DNA of 64,000 bases from Porphyromonas asaccharolytica DSM 20707 (GCF_000212375.1 NC_015501.1:1488001-1552000), one strand, 5' to 3'. Positions 1 to 9,445 are shown, counted from the first letter of the stretch. The notes: a model not told the origin generated them from the letters alone. Numbers and translations are program-made.

Positions 1-1
1 G

Positions 2-565
2 GTCTTTCGCTATAATCACAACTTCAGACTAGCCTTTTCGGGTGAACTCGGCTACAGCTTTCTTCCCTTCGACTGTCGCTATGCACAGACGGACTATCCG
101 CAGGCTAGGGAGGCTGATCAAGCTACCCGTGGAGCCTCTCATCTGTTAGCGCTGAATGGCTGGGTGGAGTATAACTTTGCTCACTATAGTGACAAGTTTC
201 GCTATCTGCAGACACGCTCTCTGGTACCTTATATAGGTGCCGGTCTCAGTGTCGGAACGTCCTTAGCAGCTCATAAGATGGCCTTCCTGCCAGGAGCTGG
301 CATCAAGACAGGCATCAAGTACAAGCTCCGCAATAGGCTTAACCTGATCGCCGCACTGCAAGGGATCTATTATCTTAGTTCTCATTTGGACACCCCCACA
401 GAGCAGTCGGGCTGGCTCAACAACCCCTACGGGATGCCGGTGGACTGGATCAAGGGTGGCGATGCCACGATAGGCTTGATCGTGAGTATCACCTATGAGT
501 TTGGCAAGCGTAGCGAACCCTGTCACGGATCGGATAGCTACCCTAACTGGCAGATACCAAAATGA
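2..565 (+). CDS. Outer-membrane beta-barrel protein, DUF6089-like (5' end missing)
   Basis: The frame is open from the window edge, so the true start lies upstream; internal GTG or ATG codons are not the start. The visible 187 residues alternate aromatic and hydrophobic residues (VFRYNHNFRLAF, SLVPYIGAGLSVG, ATIGLIVSITYEFGKRS), as in small outer-membrane barrels, with a glycine-rich strand near the middle. Genes of this type (DUF6089) commonly precede uppS-bamA in Bacteroidota. The stop overlaps the uppS ATG by 4 nt (ATGA), so the two are probably translationally coupled. Its function in the envelope is not known; the family name is inferred from context and general appearance. Confidence 0.7.
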   Translation, partial: VFRYNHNFRLAFSGELGYSFLPFDCRYAQTDYPQAREADQATRGASHLLALNGWVEYNFAHYSDKFRYLQTRSLVPYIGAGLSVGTSLAAHKMAFLPGAGIKTGIKYKLRNRLNLIAALQGIYYLSSHLDTPTEQSGWLNNPYGMPVDWIKGGDATIGLIVSITYEFGKRSEPCHGSDSYPNWQIPK

Positions 566-1278
566 TGAAACAACAGACACCGCAGCATATAGCCATCATC
601 ATGGATGGTAATGGTCGCTGGGCTCAGCGCAGAGACTTGTCTCGCAGTTACGGCCATAAGCAGGGTACCGATGTGCTAGAGAAGACTCTTTCAGCTGTAG
701 CAGATCGAGGTATCCCGTACTTGACAGTCTATGCCTTCAGTACAGAAAACTGGAGTCGCCCAGAGTCCGAGGTTAACTATATCATGCAGCTCCTCGCAGA
801 GGGACTACACGAGTATACGCCACGCTTCATCAAGGAGGGCGTGCGACTACGAGCTATCGGAGATATAGACCAATTACCCGCTCAGACAGCGGCGCAGCTT
901 AGAGACTCCATGGAGCAGACTAAGGATGGGCAGCGGATCACGCTATGCATCGCACTCAGCTACTCCTCCTACACGGAGGTTAGCCATGCGATACGACATA
1001 TCGTCGCAGATGTGCAGTCCGGACGACTCAGCAGCGACGATCTGTCACGTCCCGAGCTGATCAATGACTACCTATATACCAGTGGCATGCCAATGCCCGA
1101 TCTGCTCATTCGTACAGGTGGAGAGCAGAGACTCTCGAACTTCCTCCTATTACAATCTGCTTACACAGAGCTTTACTTCACAGATACATTATGGCCCGAT
1201 TTTGATGAGGCAGAGCTCGACAAGGCACTGGCAGACTATGCTTCACGCCAGCGACGCTTTGGCAAAGTGCTACAGTAA
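562..1278 (+). CDS. uppS: Isoprenyl transferase (undecaprenyl diphosphate synthase)
   Basis: Cytosolic cis-prenyltransferase that condenses isopentenyl diphosphate onto farnesyl diphosphate to make undecaprenyl diphosphate, the lipid carrier for peptidoglycan and surface glycans. The N-terminal IIMDGNGRWA contains the catalytic Asp15. FSTENWSRPESEV and the C-terminal DLLIRTGGEQRLSNFLLLQ with ELYFTDTLWPDF are the other family signatures. At 238 residues the length is normal. The start overlaps the upstream stop by 4 nt; a second ATG follows at once. bamA starts 42 nt downstream, the usual Bacteroidota envelope order. Confidence 0.97.
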   Translation: MMKQQTPQHIAIIMDGNGRWAQRRDLSRSYGHKQGTDVLEKTLSAVADRGIPYLTVYAFSTENWSRPESEVNYIMQLLAEGLHEYTPRFIKEGVRLRAIGDIDQLPAQTAAQLRDSMEQTKDGQRITLCIALSYSSYTEVSHAIRHIVADVQSGRLSSDDLSRPELINDYLYTSGMPMPDLLIRTGGEQRLSNFLLLQSAYTELYFTDTLWPDFDEAELDKALADYASRQRRFGKVLQ

Positions 1279-1320
1279 AAAACACAGACCCATATATCAC
1301 AGACCCCTTCTGACCTCTTA

Positions 1321-4041
1321 ATGATGACAATGCAACGATACCACAACATACTCTTCGCACTTATAGTGCTCCTTGCGTCCACCTCCGTGAGCGCACAAGT
1401 TGCTACTACTCCTGCTGACACGATCTATGCCCCCTCGATCGATTACGCTCGTCCCGTCACCAAGACCATCGCAGGTGTGACCATAACAGGTGCACAAGGA
1501 TATGATCAGGAGGTCTTGCTAGGCTATACCGGTCTCAAGGTAGGGGAGCGCATAGAGATACCAGGAGCTGCTACAACTGCTGTAGTGCAGCAGTTCACAC
1601 GCAATGGTACTTTTGCCAATGCACGCGTACTCGTGACTAAGTATGTGGGAGACAAGGTATGGCTAGAGGTGCAGCTGGAGCAGCATCCTCGTATTGCTTC
1701 GGTGACCTTCCACAATATCAAGAAGTCGGAGCAGGAAGACCTACAGACTAAGACAGGTCTACGAGAGAGTATGCAGCTCTCGCCCAACGTCCTAGATCGC
1801 ACTGAGCAGCTGATACAGAAGTATTACAATGAGAAGGGATATAGCGAGATGGAGGTGACCTTCGATCAGCAGCCAGACCTATCTCGTGAGGGGTATGTCA
1901 AGCTCGGCATCTCGGTCGATAAGAAGTACAAAACGAAGATCGCTAACATCTACTTTTCTGGCAACAAGGCCCTCTCTGACACGGACCTGCGCAAGGCGAT
2001 GAAGAAGACGAACGAGACCTTCCGTCTCAATCGTGGTAATCTGTGGAACTCCTTCTTAGAGCTCTTCCAGAGCAAGAAATTTATCCAGGATGTCTATCGT
2101 GAGGATCTGCACAACATCCTAGAGGCGTACCATAAAGCAGGCTATCGTGATGCAGAGATCCTATCAGACTCCATCGCTCGCAATCCGAAAAATGACAAGC
2201 AGATCGACATCTTTATCAACCTCTCGGAGGGGCACCGCTACTACATCAAGGATATCAACTTCGTGGGCAATACGAAGTTTCCCACGCCGCTCCTAGAGGC
2301 TATGCTCGGTATGCAGCATGGTGATGTGTATGATCAGGATCGTCTTACGAAGCGTCTCTACGTCGAGGATGATGCTGTCGCCAACCTATACTACAACAAT
2401 GGATATATCTTCTCAGGCATAGATCCTGTAGAGACCTACGTCGAGGGCGACTCTGTATCGCTTGACCTACGCATTGTCGAGGGGCCGCAAGCTACTATCG
2501 ATAAGGTGATCATACGTGGTAACCATGACATCTACGAGGAGGTAGTGCGTCGTGAGCTCTTTACGAAGCCGGGTAAGCTCTTCAGCAAGGAGGATATGAT
2601 GAACTCCTGGATGACGCTCAACCAGCTCGGGCACTTTGATCCGGAAAAGAGCTTCCCCACGCCAATCCCCAACCCGCAAGAGGGTACCGTAGATATAGAG
2701 TATTCGCTGCAGCGCAGAAACAATGACAAGTTTGAGCTCTCCTTCGGTTGGTCTCAGGCGGGTATCATCGGGCGTGCAGGTATCAACTTTACCAACTTCT
2801 CGATCTACAACCTCTTCCACCCGAAGGCATACCGTGGTCTCATACCGCAGGGCGATGGGCAGACCCTCTCACTCAATGCGATGAGTAATGGTCGCTACTA
2901 TCACTCGTTTAGCTTACAATTCTCCGATCCCTGGTTTGGAGGTAAGCGTCCGAACTTCTTTACAGCGTCGCTCTTCTACTCTATGCAGACCGCTATCGAT
3001 ACTCGCTACTATAACAATCGTACGCAGGGTATGGGCTACTATCCAGGCTACTATGGCGGATACGGTGGCTATGGTGGTTACGGCTATGGAGGCTATGGCG
3101 GTTACGGAGGCTATGGTTACGATGGGGGGTATAGGCAGTCGCTGATGGAAAACTCTTACAATCCTAATCAGTCGATGCACATCTTCGGAGCCACGGTCGG
3201 GTTTGGTAAGCGTCTCAACTGGCCTGACAATTGGTTCAATGTCAATGCTACGCTCAACTATACCCACTACTATCTCCGTGATTGGGTCTACGAGACTTTC
3301 CAGGGCTTTCACAATGGTCATGCTAACGACATAAGTCTCACACTGGCTCTATCGCGTAACTCGATCGATAATCCGATCTATACCCGTCGTGGGTCATCCT
3401 TTACGCTATCAGTCAGTGCCACTCCTCCATACTCCCTCTGGGACGGCATCGACTACTCCAATATCAACCTCAAGTCGGAGGATCGCTACCGCTTTGTGGA
3501 GTATCACAAGTGGAAGTTCTCAGGCAAGGTCTTTACACCGCTCATGAACCCAGTTACGGTGAAGTATACGCCAGTCCTTATGACGCGTCTCGATGCAGGC
3601 TTTATCGGTCACTATACACCGTTCAAGCGCTCACCCTTTGGTACTTACTACATGGGTGGAGACAATATGAGTGGATACGTAGGCAACTTCCTCAACGAAA
3701 CTATTCCGCTCCGTGGATATAGCAACGGATCGATCGCTGGTGGTAACTATGACTACGCTTATGCCTATATGCGTATGATGGCTGAGCTGCGCGTGCCGAT
3801 CCTCTTCGAGGGGCAGTACAATGTGTGGGGAGTTGCCTTCCTTGAGGCGGGTAATGCGTGGCGAGATATCAGTAGCTTTAACGCCTTCAACCTCAAGCGC
3901 TCGGCAGGTGTTGGCTTCCGTATCACGCTGCCTTTCCTTGGAATGCTAGGACTTGACTGGGGTTACGGCTTTGACAAGCCCGACGGCTCCTCACAGCGTG
4001 GCGGTAGCAACATACATATTGTCATGGGTCAGGAGTTTTAG
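1321..4041 (+). CDS. bamA: Outer-membrane protein assembly factor BamA
   Basis: Omp85-family insertase that folds beta-barrel proteins into the outer membrane. A signal peptide (FALIVLLASTSVSA|Q) is followed by successive POTRA domains to about residue 470; typical POTRA strands are IANIYFSGNKALSDTDL and IKDINFVGNTKFPTPLLEAM. A C-terminal barrel ends in phenylalanine (HIVMGQEF), the expected last residue of a barrel. At 906 residues it is longer than the enterobacterial protein. Odd feature: residues about 571-604 form a nearly pure Tyr/Gly tract (repeated GGYGGYG) inside the barrel, presumably an extracellular loop. The two OmpH/Skp chaperone genes follow, as is usual. Confidence 0.95.
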   Translation: MMTMQRYHNILFALIVLLASTSVSAQVATTPADTIYAPSIDYARPVTKTIAGVTITGAQGYDQEVLLGYTGLKVGERIEIPGAATTAVVQQFTRNGTFANARVLVTKYVGDKVWLEVQLEQHPRIASVTFHNIKKSEQEDLQTKTGLRESMQLSPNVLDRTEQLIQKYYNEKGYSEMEVTFDQQPDLSREGYVKLGISVDKKYKTKIANIYFSGNKALSDTDLRKAMKKTNETFRLNRGNLWNSFLELFQSKKFIQDVYREDLHNILEAYHKAGYRDAEILSDSIARNPKNDKQIDIFINLSEGHRYYIKDINFVGNTKFPTPLLEAMLGMQHGDVYDQDRLTKRLYVEDDAVANLYYNNGYIFSGIDPVETYVEGDSVSLDLRIVEGPQATIDKVIIRGNHDIYEEVVRRELFTKPGKLFSKEDMMNSWMTLNQLGHFDPEKSFPTPIPNPQEGTVDIEYSLQRRNNDKFELSFGWSQAGIIGRAGINFTNFSIYNLFHPKAYRGLIPQGDGQTLSLNAMSNGRYYHSFSLQFSDPWFGGKRPNFFTASLFYSMQTAIDTRYYNNRTQGMGYYPGYYGGYGGYGGYGYGGYGGYGGYGYDGGYRQSLMENSYNPNQSMHIFGATVGFGKRLNWPDNWFNVNATLNYTHYYLRDWVYETFQGFHNGHANDISLTLALSRNSIDNPIYTRRGSSFTLSVSATPPYSLWDGIDYSNINLKSEDRYRFVEYHKWKFSGKVFTPLMNPVTVKYTPVLMTRLDAGFIGHYTPFKRSPFGTYYMGGDNMSGYVGNFLNETIPLRGYSNGSIAGGNYDYAYAYMRMMAELRVPILFEGQYNVWGVAFLEAGNAWRDISSFNAFNLKRSAGVGFRITLPFLGMLGLDWGYGFDKPDGSSQRGGSNIHIVMGQEF
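3031..3135 (+). repeat. Gly/Tyr-coding tandem repeat inside bamA
   Basis: About 100 nt made of degenerate GGN-GGN-TAY codons, coding a GGYGGYGGYGYGGYGG-type tract. It stays in frame and lies in the barrel part of BamA, so it is an expanded loop and not a break. Confidence 0.85.
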
Positions 4042-4138
4042 CCTTCTTAGCGTGTGAGTACGTGGCTTGTCTTTCTTAAACAAATAAGTCTCCAAGCCAT
4101 CTATATATATTAGTACAGACCTTTTAAACATCAATATT

Positions 4139-4657
4139 ATGAGAAAGCATCTATATCTCCTCACACTCCTCCTAGCCCTTACGCTGGGAGCATCTGCACA
4201 GAAGTTTGCGCTTGTGGATATGCAGTATATTCTCAAGAACATCCCCAACTACGAGATGATGAATGAGCAGCTCGAGACCGTCTCTAAGCGTTGGCAGCAG
4301 GAAGTCAAGACACTTCAAGACAAGGCTGAGACGCTCTACAAGAAGTATCAAAGCGATCTTGTCTTCCTCACAGCCGAGCAGAAGCGTCAGCGTGAGGAGG
4401 AGATTGTCAAGACCGAGCAGCAGGCCACCGAGCTACAGGGCAAGTACTTCGGCCCTGAAGGTGAGCTCTTCGAGCGTCGCTCTAAGATGGTCAAGCCTCT
4501 ACAGGACGAGATATGGCAAGCAATCAAGGAGATCGCCTCGCAGAGTGGATTCCAGCTAGTCCTCGACCGCTCCACGGCAGGCATCGTCTTTGCCAATCCA
4601 TCTATCGACATCAGCGATCAGGTTCTAGAGAAACTAGGCTATGGTCGTGCACACTAA
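4139..4657 (+). CDS. OmpH/Skp family periplasmic chaperone, copy 1
   Basis: 172 residues with a signal peptide (LLTLLLALTLGASA|Q), then the OmpH N-terminal strand KFALVDMQYILKNIPNYE. A long charged helical hairpin (about residues 45-125, rich in Gln, Lys and Glu) and a C-terminal strand segment (GFQLVLDRSTAGIVFANPSI) follow. Skp trimers hold unfolded outer-membrane proteins in the periplasm and deliver them to BamA, which fits the gene order. It is 40 nt upstream of a second, divergent copy; such tandem pairs are common in Bacteroidota. Confidence 0.92.
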   Translation: MRKHLYLLTLLLALTLGASAQKFALVDMQYILKNIPNYEMMNEQLETVSKRWQQEVKTLQDKAETLYKKYQSDLVFLTAEQKRQREEEIVKTEQQATELQGKYFGPEGELFERRSKMVKPLQDEIWQAIKEIASQSGFQLVLDRSTAGIVFANPSIDISDQVLEKLGYGRAH

Positions 4658-4697
4658 TGATATACATACGCATCATCAATAACTTAAATACAGAACA

Positions 4698-5198
4698 ATG
4701 AAGACAAACAATCTGTTTCTAACCCTACTCCTACTCTTGCTACCTGTAGTAGCTACGGCTCAGCAGAAGATAGCAGTTGTCAACTCACAGGAGCTTATCA
4801 CGGCTATGCCTGAGATGAAGTCAGCTCAGGATCGCCTCCAAGAGCTGGACAAAAAGTATACGGCAGAGATGCAGACGATGAACGACGAGTATCAGAAGAA
4901 GCTCGAGCTCTATATGAAGGATAAGGAGGGTCTCTCCGATGCCCTCCTCAAGAGCCGCGAGCAGGAGCTTACCGATCTGCAAAATCGCATCCAGCGCTCT
5001 TATCAAGCTATGCAACAAGATATGGAGAAGCAGCAAGGCACGCTGATGGCTCCTATCCAGCAGAAGATCATCGAAGCTATCAAGAAGGTCGGCGATGCGG
5101 GGGGCTACACCTACGTCATGGAGGCGACGATGATGCTCTACTCAGGACCCTCTGCGGTAGACATTACGGCTCAGGTCAAGAAGCAGCTAGGCATCTAG
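4698..5198 (+). CDS. OmpH/Skp family periplasmic chaperone, copy 2
   Basis: 166 residues: signal peptide (LTLLLLLLPVVATA|Q), OmpH strand QKIAVVNSQELITAMPEM, a coiled-coil hairpin of about 80 residues, and the C-terminal YTYVMEATMMLYSGPSAVDIT. Same architecture as the upstream copy but clearly diverged. It is the last gene of the uppS-bamA-ompH run and is followed about 65 nt later by a strong hairpin terminator. Confidence 0.92.
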   Translation: MKTNNLFLTLLLLLLPVVATAQQKIAVVNSQELITAMPEMKSAQDRLQELDKKYTAEMQTMNDEYQKKLELYMKDKEGLSDALLKSREQELTDLQNRIQRSYQAMQQDMEKQQGTLMAPIQQKIIEAIKKVGDAGGYTYVMEATMMLYSGPSAVDITAQVKKQLGI

Positions 5199-5263
5199 CA
5201 TACCAATAGACCAGCCTAGAGAGACTGCGAACTAAGTAATAGTCTCGTAAAGCTGTAACTATC

Positions 5264-5301
5264 AGAAGCCCCACGCTCTGCTTGTCAGACGTGGGGCTTC
5301 T
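5264..5301 (+). terminator. Rho-independent terminator after the bamA/ompH genes
   Basis: Stem AGAAGCCCCACG pairs with CGTGGGGCTTCT (12 bp) and is extended inside by TCTG/CAGA. A short T run follows the 3' arm. Confidence 0.85.
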
Positions 5302-5373
5302 TTCACACTTACACGGTAGTAACCGGAAGAGCCCTTCGTTGCCAATGATGAAGACTGTCATGCTCTTCAATTT

Positions 5374-5536
5374 TCTCCACGTGAGAATTCTCCAATACGT
5401 ATGTGAGAAAAAAAGATTTCCCACGGAGGAAAGAAAAGTTTCTTCGGACTTTACATTTGATTCCTCTGAAGTTTTATTCCTCGTCCACGTGAGAGATGTT
5501 TTTTCTCCACGTGGATATTTTTTGGTTTCCCCGTGA
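5374..5536. repeat. 22-nt-period palindrome array, locus a (degenerate)
   Basis: About seven imperfect units spaced about 22 nt apart, with cores such as CTCCACGTGAGA, TTTCCCACGGAGGAAA, CGTCCACGTGAGAG and CTCCACGTGGAT separated by A/T-rich spacers. They share the layout of the better-preserved arrays elsewhere in the window. No convincing gene lies here; the short open frames across it are by-products of the repeat. Confidence 0.7.
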
Positions 5537-5606
5537 AGACTACCCGTTATCACACCATAAGAACTTTGCAAGTCTCAATCCTTAATCAGCTTACAGTGCT
5601 ATGTTG

Positions 5607-5885
5607 GGCTAATTTTTATTTTGAGGTGCTGGAGAGAAGGTAGATCCCCACGTGGCAATTCTCAAATCTCCACGTGGAGAATAAAAAATCTCCACGTGGA
5701 TATGAAATGAAACTTCGGAGGAATCAAATGAAACTTCGGAGGAATCGTTTCGTCCCTACGTGGAGAATAAAAAATATCCACGTGGAAAATCGAAAATCTC
5801 CACGTGGATATTCTGTTTTATAGTCTCAGTTGATTAGAACACGTCATCCTAAAGTTTTCCCAGCACCTCAGAATAGGAATTAGCC
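5607..5885. mobile_element. 279-bp MITE-like element, copy 1
   Basis: The element starts GGCTAATT and ends AATTAGCC. The outer 26 bp at the two ends are inverted repeats with 23 matches, including the shared block TGAGGTGCTGG. It is flanked by a perfect 8-bp target duplication CTATGTTG (5599-5606 and 5886-5893). It codes for no protein. The interior (about 5650-5815) is a palindrome array of period 21-22 nt with CTCCACGTGGAG-type and CTTCGGAGGAA-type units. A near-identical copy of exactly the same length lies at 25242-25520. Such structure indicates a non-autonomous element moved in trans by an unidentified transposase. Confidence 0.9.
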
Positions 5886-5937
5886 CTATGTTGTGTGAGT
5901 TTTATCACTCCACAATGGCCATTACAGAATTATTAAG

Positions 5938-5945
5938 TACCTTTG
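5938..5945 (+). promoter_or_regulatory. Bacteroidota -7 element, glm operon
   Basis: TACCTTTG matches TAnnTTTG and lies just downstream of MITE copy 1. Start of transcription would be near 5952, leaving a leader of about 200 nt before glmS. No clear -33 TTG was found at the ideal distance. Confidence 0.5.
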
Positions 5946-6150
5946 TAGAGCGGTTTTGAGGAAGAGTGAAAGATTGACTCTCTTTTTCCCTTCTGAGAGG
6001 TCGTTTTACATAGGATTACTGCACATTTAGGCAGTAAGATTATGTACTGTGTAGGCAGAGGTGGTGGCTCATCCCCAAGAGTTACCCCTTGTTCCTATAT
6101 ACTAACTATAGCTCAATCATCAAAAACGTGGTATACGTATTTCCCCTATT
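5946..6150 (+). other. Long leader of the glutamate mutase operon
   Basis: About 200 nt without a gene. Visible structure: a small hairpin AGAGT/ACTCT (5963-5981) followed directly by a C/T-rich run, and a perfect 7-bp hairpin TTACTGC/GCAGTAA (6016-6037). No match to the conserved core of the cobalamin riboswitch was found, although the downstream enzyme needs adenosylcobalamin. Confidence 0.4.
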
Positions 6151-6564
6151 ATGAATCAAAAAACTATAGTCACAGGTGTGATTGGTGCTGATGCGCATGC
6201 TGTCGGCAACAAGATCATCGCCTATGCCCTCAACAATGCAGGGTACAAAGTGGTTAACCTCGGTGTCATGGTCTCTCAAGAAGAGTACATAGAGGCCGCT
6301 CTCGAGACTAAAGCAGATGCTATCCTCGTCTCCTCACTCTATGGACACGGAGAGATAGACTGTCAGGGTCTGCGCGAGAAGTGCGATGAGGCTGGTCTCA
6401 AGGGTATCCCACTAGTTGCTGGAGGCAACCTAGTCGTGGGTAAGCAAGACTTTGCTGATGTAGAGTCTCGCTTTATGGCGATGGGCTTTACCAAGGTTTA
6501 TCCTCCTGGCACACCGATCGAGACTACCATCGCTTATCTAGATTCAATACTCGCAGATAAGTAA
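6151..6564 (+). CDS. glmS: Glutamate mutase (methylaspartate mutase) sigma subunit
   Basis: Small B12-binding subunit of adenosylcobalamin-dependent glutamate mutase, which rearranges L-glutamate to (2S,3S)-3-methylaspartate. 137 residues with the DxHxxG motif at Asp14-Ala-His16-Ala-Val-Gly19; His16 is the lower cobalt ligand. [11 protein letters not shown] and AGGNLVVGK are the other flavodoxin-like fold signatures. It is the first gene of glmS-glmL-glmE-mal; glmL starts 1 nt after its stop. Confidence 0.96.
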   Translation: MNQKTIVTGVIGADAHAVGNKIIAYALNNAGYKVVNLGVMVSQEEYIEAALETKADAILVSSLYGHGEIDCQGLREKCDEAGLKGIPLVAGGNLVVGKQDFADVESRFMAMGFTKVYPPGTPIETTIAYLDSILADK

Positions 6565-6565
6565 T

Positions 6566-7951
6566 ATGCACTATCTTACGGTAGACTTCGGTAGTACCTA
6601 CACGAAGTTGACTCTGATAGATGTAGCCAATGCGCAGATAGTGGCGACAGCCTCTGCCTTCACTACCATCACGACAGATGTGCTGGAGGGGTTTAACAAC
6701 GCCTGGCAGAAGATACTAGCGCAGCACCCTGATGCTCACTACGATCGCCTGCTCTCTTGTAGTAGTGCGGCTGGAGGACTCAAAATGGTAGCTTTGGGGC
6801 TGGTCCCCTCGCTCACCTCTAAAGCGGCCAAGATGGCAGCTTCCTCAGCGGGCGCTAAGGTGGTCAAGACTTATGCTTATGAGATCTCTCACGCCGAGCA
6901 GGAGGAGATCTATGAGATCAATCCTGACCTTGTACTCCTATGCGGTGGTACTGATGGCGGCAACAAGGAGGTGATTCTTGCTAATGCGCGTCGTCTGGCA
7001 GAGATTGATAGACCCTTTGCAATTATCGCTGCGGGCAATAAGTCCGCTTCCTATGACCTCGAGGGTATCTTTGCGCAGTGTGACAAGAAGTGCGTCGTCA
7101 CGGAGAATGTGATGCCTGAGTTTGGGCAGATCAACATTCTGCCCGCTCGCCAGTGCATTATGGATCTCTTCATCAGTCGCATCATCGATGCTAAGGGACT
7201 GGGCGAGGTGCAGAAGCGTGCCGAGTTAGAGATTATCCCGACTCCCTTTGCGGTCCTCAAGGCGTGCGAGCTACTGAGCAAAGGCATCGACGAGGAGCAC
7301 CCAGGATGGGGCGACTTGATGGCTGTGGATCTAGGTGGAGCTACGACCGATATTTACTCGATGACTGACGGAGCTCCGTCGATGGACAATGTCCTGATCA
7401 AAGGCATCCCCGAGCCTTACAGCAAGCGCACCGTAGAGGGTGACCTCGGAATGCGCTATAGCTTGAAGGCTCTAGAGGACGAGACCGACGTCAAGGCTCT
7501 AGCACGAGCTTACGGGGTCACGCCTGAGGCTATCGTCGACTGGGTAGAGCGCTGTGCAGCTAATCCTGATACGGTCGCAGAGCCTGGCTCGCAAGAGCAG
7601 GTAATCGAGGAGGCTCTAGCATATAGTGCTGTAGACATAGCCGTGGAGCGACATGCAGGCGTCATTAGCAAGGTTTACACGCCGATAGGTGAGATGTTTA
7701 CCCTCGTTGGCAAAGACTTGACGCAAGTGCCACGACTCATTGGCATCGGCGGTGCGCTGATCAATAGCTCTGACCCAGCTCGTATTCTCTCGGGAAGTCG
7801 CTTTAATCCTCAGAGATACGAGTATGCGAAGCCCAAGGAGCCAGACTTTTACCTGGACAAGCGCTACATCATAGCGAGCATGGGACTACTCAGTCAGGTA
7901 GCTCCCGAGGTGGCTCTCACGATTCTCCAGCGAGAGGTACTACCTATATAA
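6566..7951 (+). CDS. glmL: Glutamate mutase-associated ATPase/reactivase GlmL (MutL)
   Basis: 461-residue ASKHA-fold protein: N-terminal TVDFGSTYTKLTLID phosphate-binding loop, the central VDLGGATTDIYS segment and the C-terminal IGIGGALINSS. Proteins of this family lie between the two glutamate mutase subunit genes and are thought to exchange damaged cobalamin for fresh cofactor. It is 1 nt from glmS and 45 nt from glmE. This MutL is unrelated to the mismatch-repair protein of the same name. Confidence 0.95.
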   Translation: MHYLTVDFGSTYTKLTLIDVANAQIVATASAFTTITTDVLEGFNNAWQKILAQHPDAHYDRLLSCSSAAGGLKMVALGLVPSLTSKAAKMAASSAGAKVVKTYAYEISHAEQEEIYEINPDLVLLCGGTDGGNKEVILANARRLAEIDRPFAIIAAGNKSASYDLEGIFAQCDKKCVVTENVMPEFGQINILPARQCIMDLFISRIIDAKGLGEVQKRAELEIIPTPFAVLKACELLSKGIDEEHPGWGDLMAVDLGGATTDIYSMTDGAPSMDNVLIKGIPEPYSKRTVEGDLGMRYSLKALEDETDVKALARAYGVTPEAIVDWVERCAANPDTVAEPGSQEQVIEEALAYSAVDIAVERHAGVISKVYTPIGEMFTLVGKDLTQVPRLIGIGGALINSSDPARILSGSRFNPQRYEYAKPKEPDFYLDKRYIIASMGLLSQVAPEVALTILQREVLPI

Positions 7952-7996
7952 CAGACATACAAAAGACTCAATCACTCATACAGATTCCCCTATTAC

Positions 7997-9445
7997 ATGG
8001 AACTTAGGAACAAGCGTATAGACAACGATACCTTCTACAAGGAGCGTAAGGAGGTACTCGCCTCATGGCCTACGGGCAAAGATGTCAACTTTGAAGAGGC
8101 TGTCGAATTTCAAAAATCAATTCCCGAGGAGAAGATCTTCGGTCGTAAACTGGCTCAGGCAGACGCTGAGGGGCGCACGCTCATACAGCCTCGTGCTGGT
8201 GTGGCTCTATATACGGAGCATATCAAGCTCTTGCAGTTTCTAGAAGAGGAGGGCGGTGCTGATCTGCTCCCCTCGACGGTCGATAGCTACACACGTCTCA
8301 ACCGCTACCACGAGGCTGAGAACGGCATCATCAAGAGTAAGGAGTCGGGACGATCTATGCTCAACGGCTTCCCGATCGTCAACTACGGTACGAAGATCTG
8401 CCGTACGGTCACCTCTGCACTCAAGAACCCGGTACAGGTGCGCCACGGTACGCCTGATGCACGTCTGCTGACTGAGATCTCTATCGCTGGTGGCTTTACC
8501 TCCTATGAGGGTGGCGGTATCTCATACAATATCCCTTACTCTAAGAACTTCTCCCTCGAGAAGACTATCATGTACTGGCAGTACACGGATCGCCTTGTCG
8601 GTATGTACGAGGAGGCTGGCGTAAGCATCAATCGCGAGCCGTTTGGACCTCTGACAGGTACGCTCATTCCTCCCTGTATCTCCAACGCAGTCGCCGTCAT
8701 TGAGACGCTTCTCGCTGCTGAGCAGGGAGTTAAGGATATCACCGTCGGCTATGGCCAGTGCGGTAACATCATCCAGGATGTCGCTGCTATTCGCTCGCTC
8801 CGTGAGTTGACCAATAGCTACCTCAAGCAGTATGGCTACGACGACGTGCGTATTACGACCGTCTTCCACCAGTGGATGGGTGGCTTCCCACAGGATGAGG
8901 CAAAGGCCTTTGGCGTCATCTCGTGGGGCTCGGCTACGGCTGCTCTGGCGAAGGCTACCAAGGTTATTGTCAAGACGCCACACGAGGCGATGGGTGTCCC
9001 CACGAAGGAAGCAAACGCAGCCGGACTACGTGCTACTAAGCAGGTTATCTCTATGCTTCGTGACCAGTCACTCATAGACATCCCCGTGGTAGAGCAAGAG
9101 TCAGATGTGATCGTCCGAGAGACGAAGTGCATCCTGGACAAGGTCTTTGAGCTGGGCAAGGGCGATCTAGCTCTCGGTACGGTCGCTGCCTTTGAGGCAG
9201 GCGTACTGGACATCCCCTTTGCGCCTAGTCGCTACAATGCGGGCAAGGTACTACCAGCTCGTGATGACAATGGTGCCGTACGTATCCTCGACACCGGTAA
9301 TCTACCCTTTACGGAGGATCTCAAGGCGTTCCACCGTGAGAGACTTGAGGAGCGTTCACGCTTTGAGAATCGTCCCGTGAGCTTCCAGATGGTTATCGAT
9401 GATGTTTACGCCATCGGCAAGGGATTCCTCGTCGGTAGACCCTAA
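7997..9445 (+). CDS. glmE: Glutamate mutase (methylaspartate mutase) epsilon subunit
   Basis: 482-residue TIM-barrel catalytic subunit. Family segments include [64 protein letters not shown] and [19 protein letters not shown]. It binds glutamate and works with GlmS and adenosylcobalamin. The length matches clostridial GlmE (about 483). Confidence 0.97.
   Translation: MELRNKRIDNDTFYKERKEVLASWPTGKDVNFEEAVEFQKSIPEEKIFGRKLAQADAEGRTLIQPRAGVALYTEHIKLLQFLEEEGGADLLPSTVDSYTRLNRYHEAENGIIKSKESGRSMLNGFPIVNYGTKICRTVTSALKNPVQVRHGTPDARLLTEISIAGGFTSYEGGGISYNIPYSKNFSLEKTIMYWQYTDRLVGMYEEAGVSINREPFGPLTGTLIPPCISNAVAVIETLLAAEQGVKDITVGYGQCGNIIQDVAAIRSLRELTNSYLKQYGYDDVRITTVFHQWMGGFPQDEAKAFGVISWGSATAALAKATKVIVKTPHEAMGVPTKEANAAGLRATKQVISMLRDQSLIDIPVVEQESDVIVRETKCILDKVFELGKGDLALGTVAAFEAGVLDIPFAPSRYNAGKVLPARDDNGAVRILDTGNLPFTEDLKAFHRERLEERSRFENRPVSFQMVIDDVYAIGKGFLVGRP

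Noticed and set aside
5946-6150. Cobalamin riboswitch before the B12-dependent mutase
   Set aside because: No B12-box-like core or the usual GCCACTG/AGCC-type segments were found. Only short hairpins are visible.
8522-8983. Long minus-strand frame inside glmE (and similar ones at 11461-12009 and 31729-32247)
   Set aside because: These are shadows of strongly coding plus-strand genes, caused by codon bias; no family features and no start signals.
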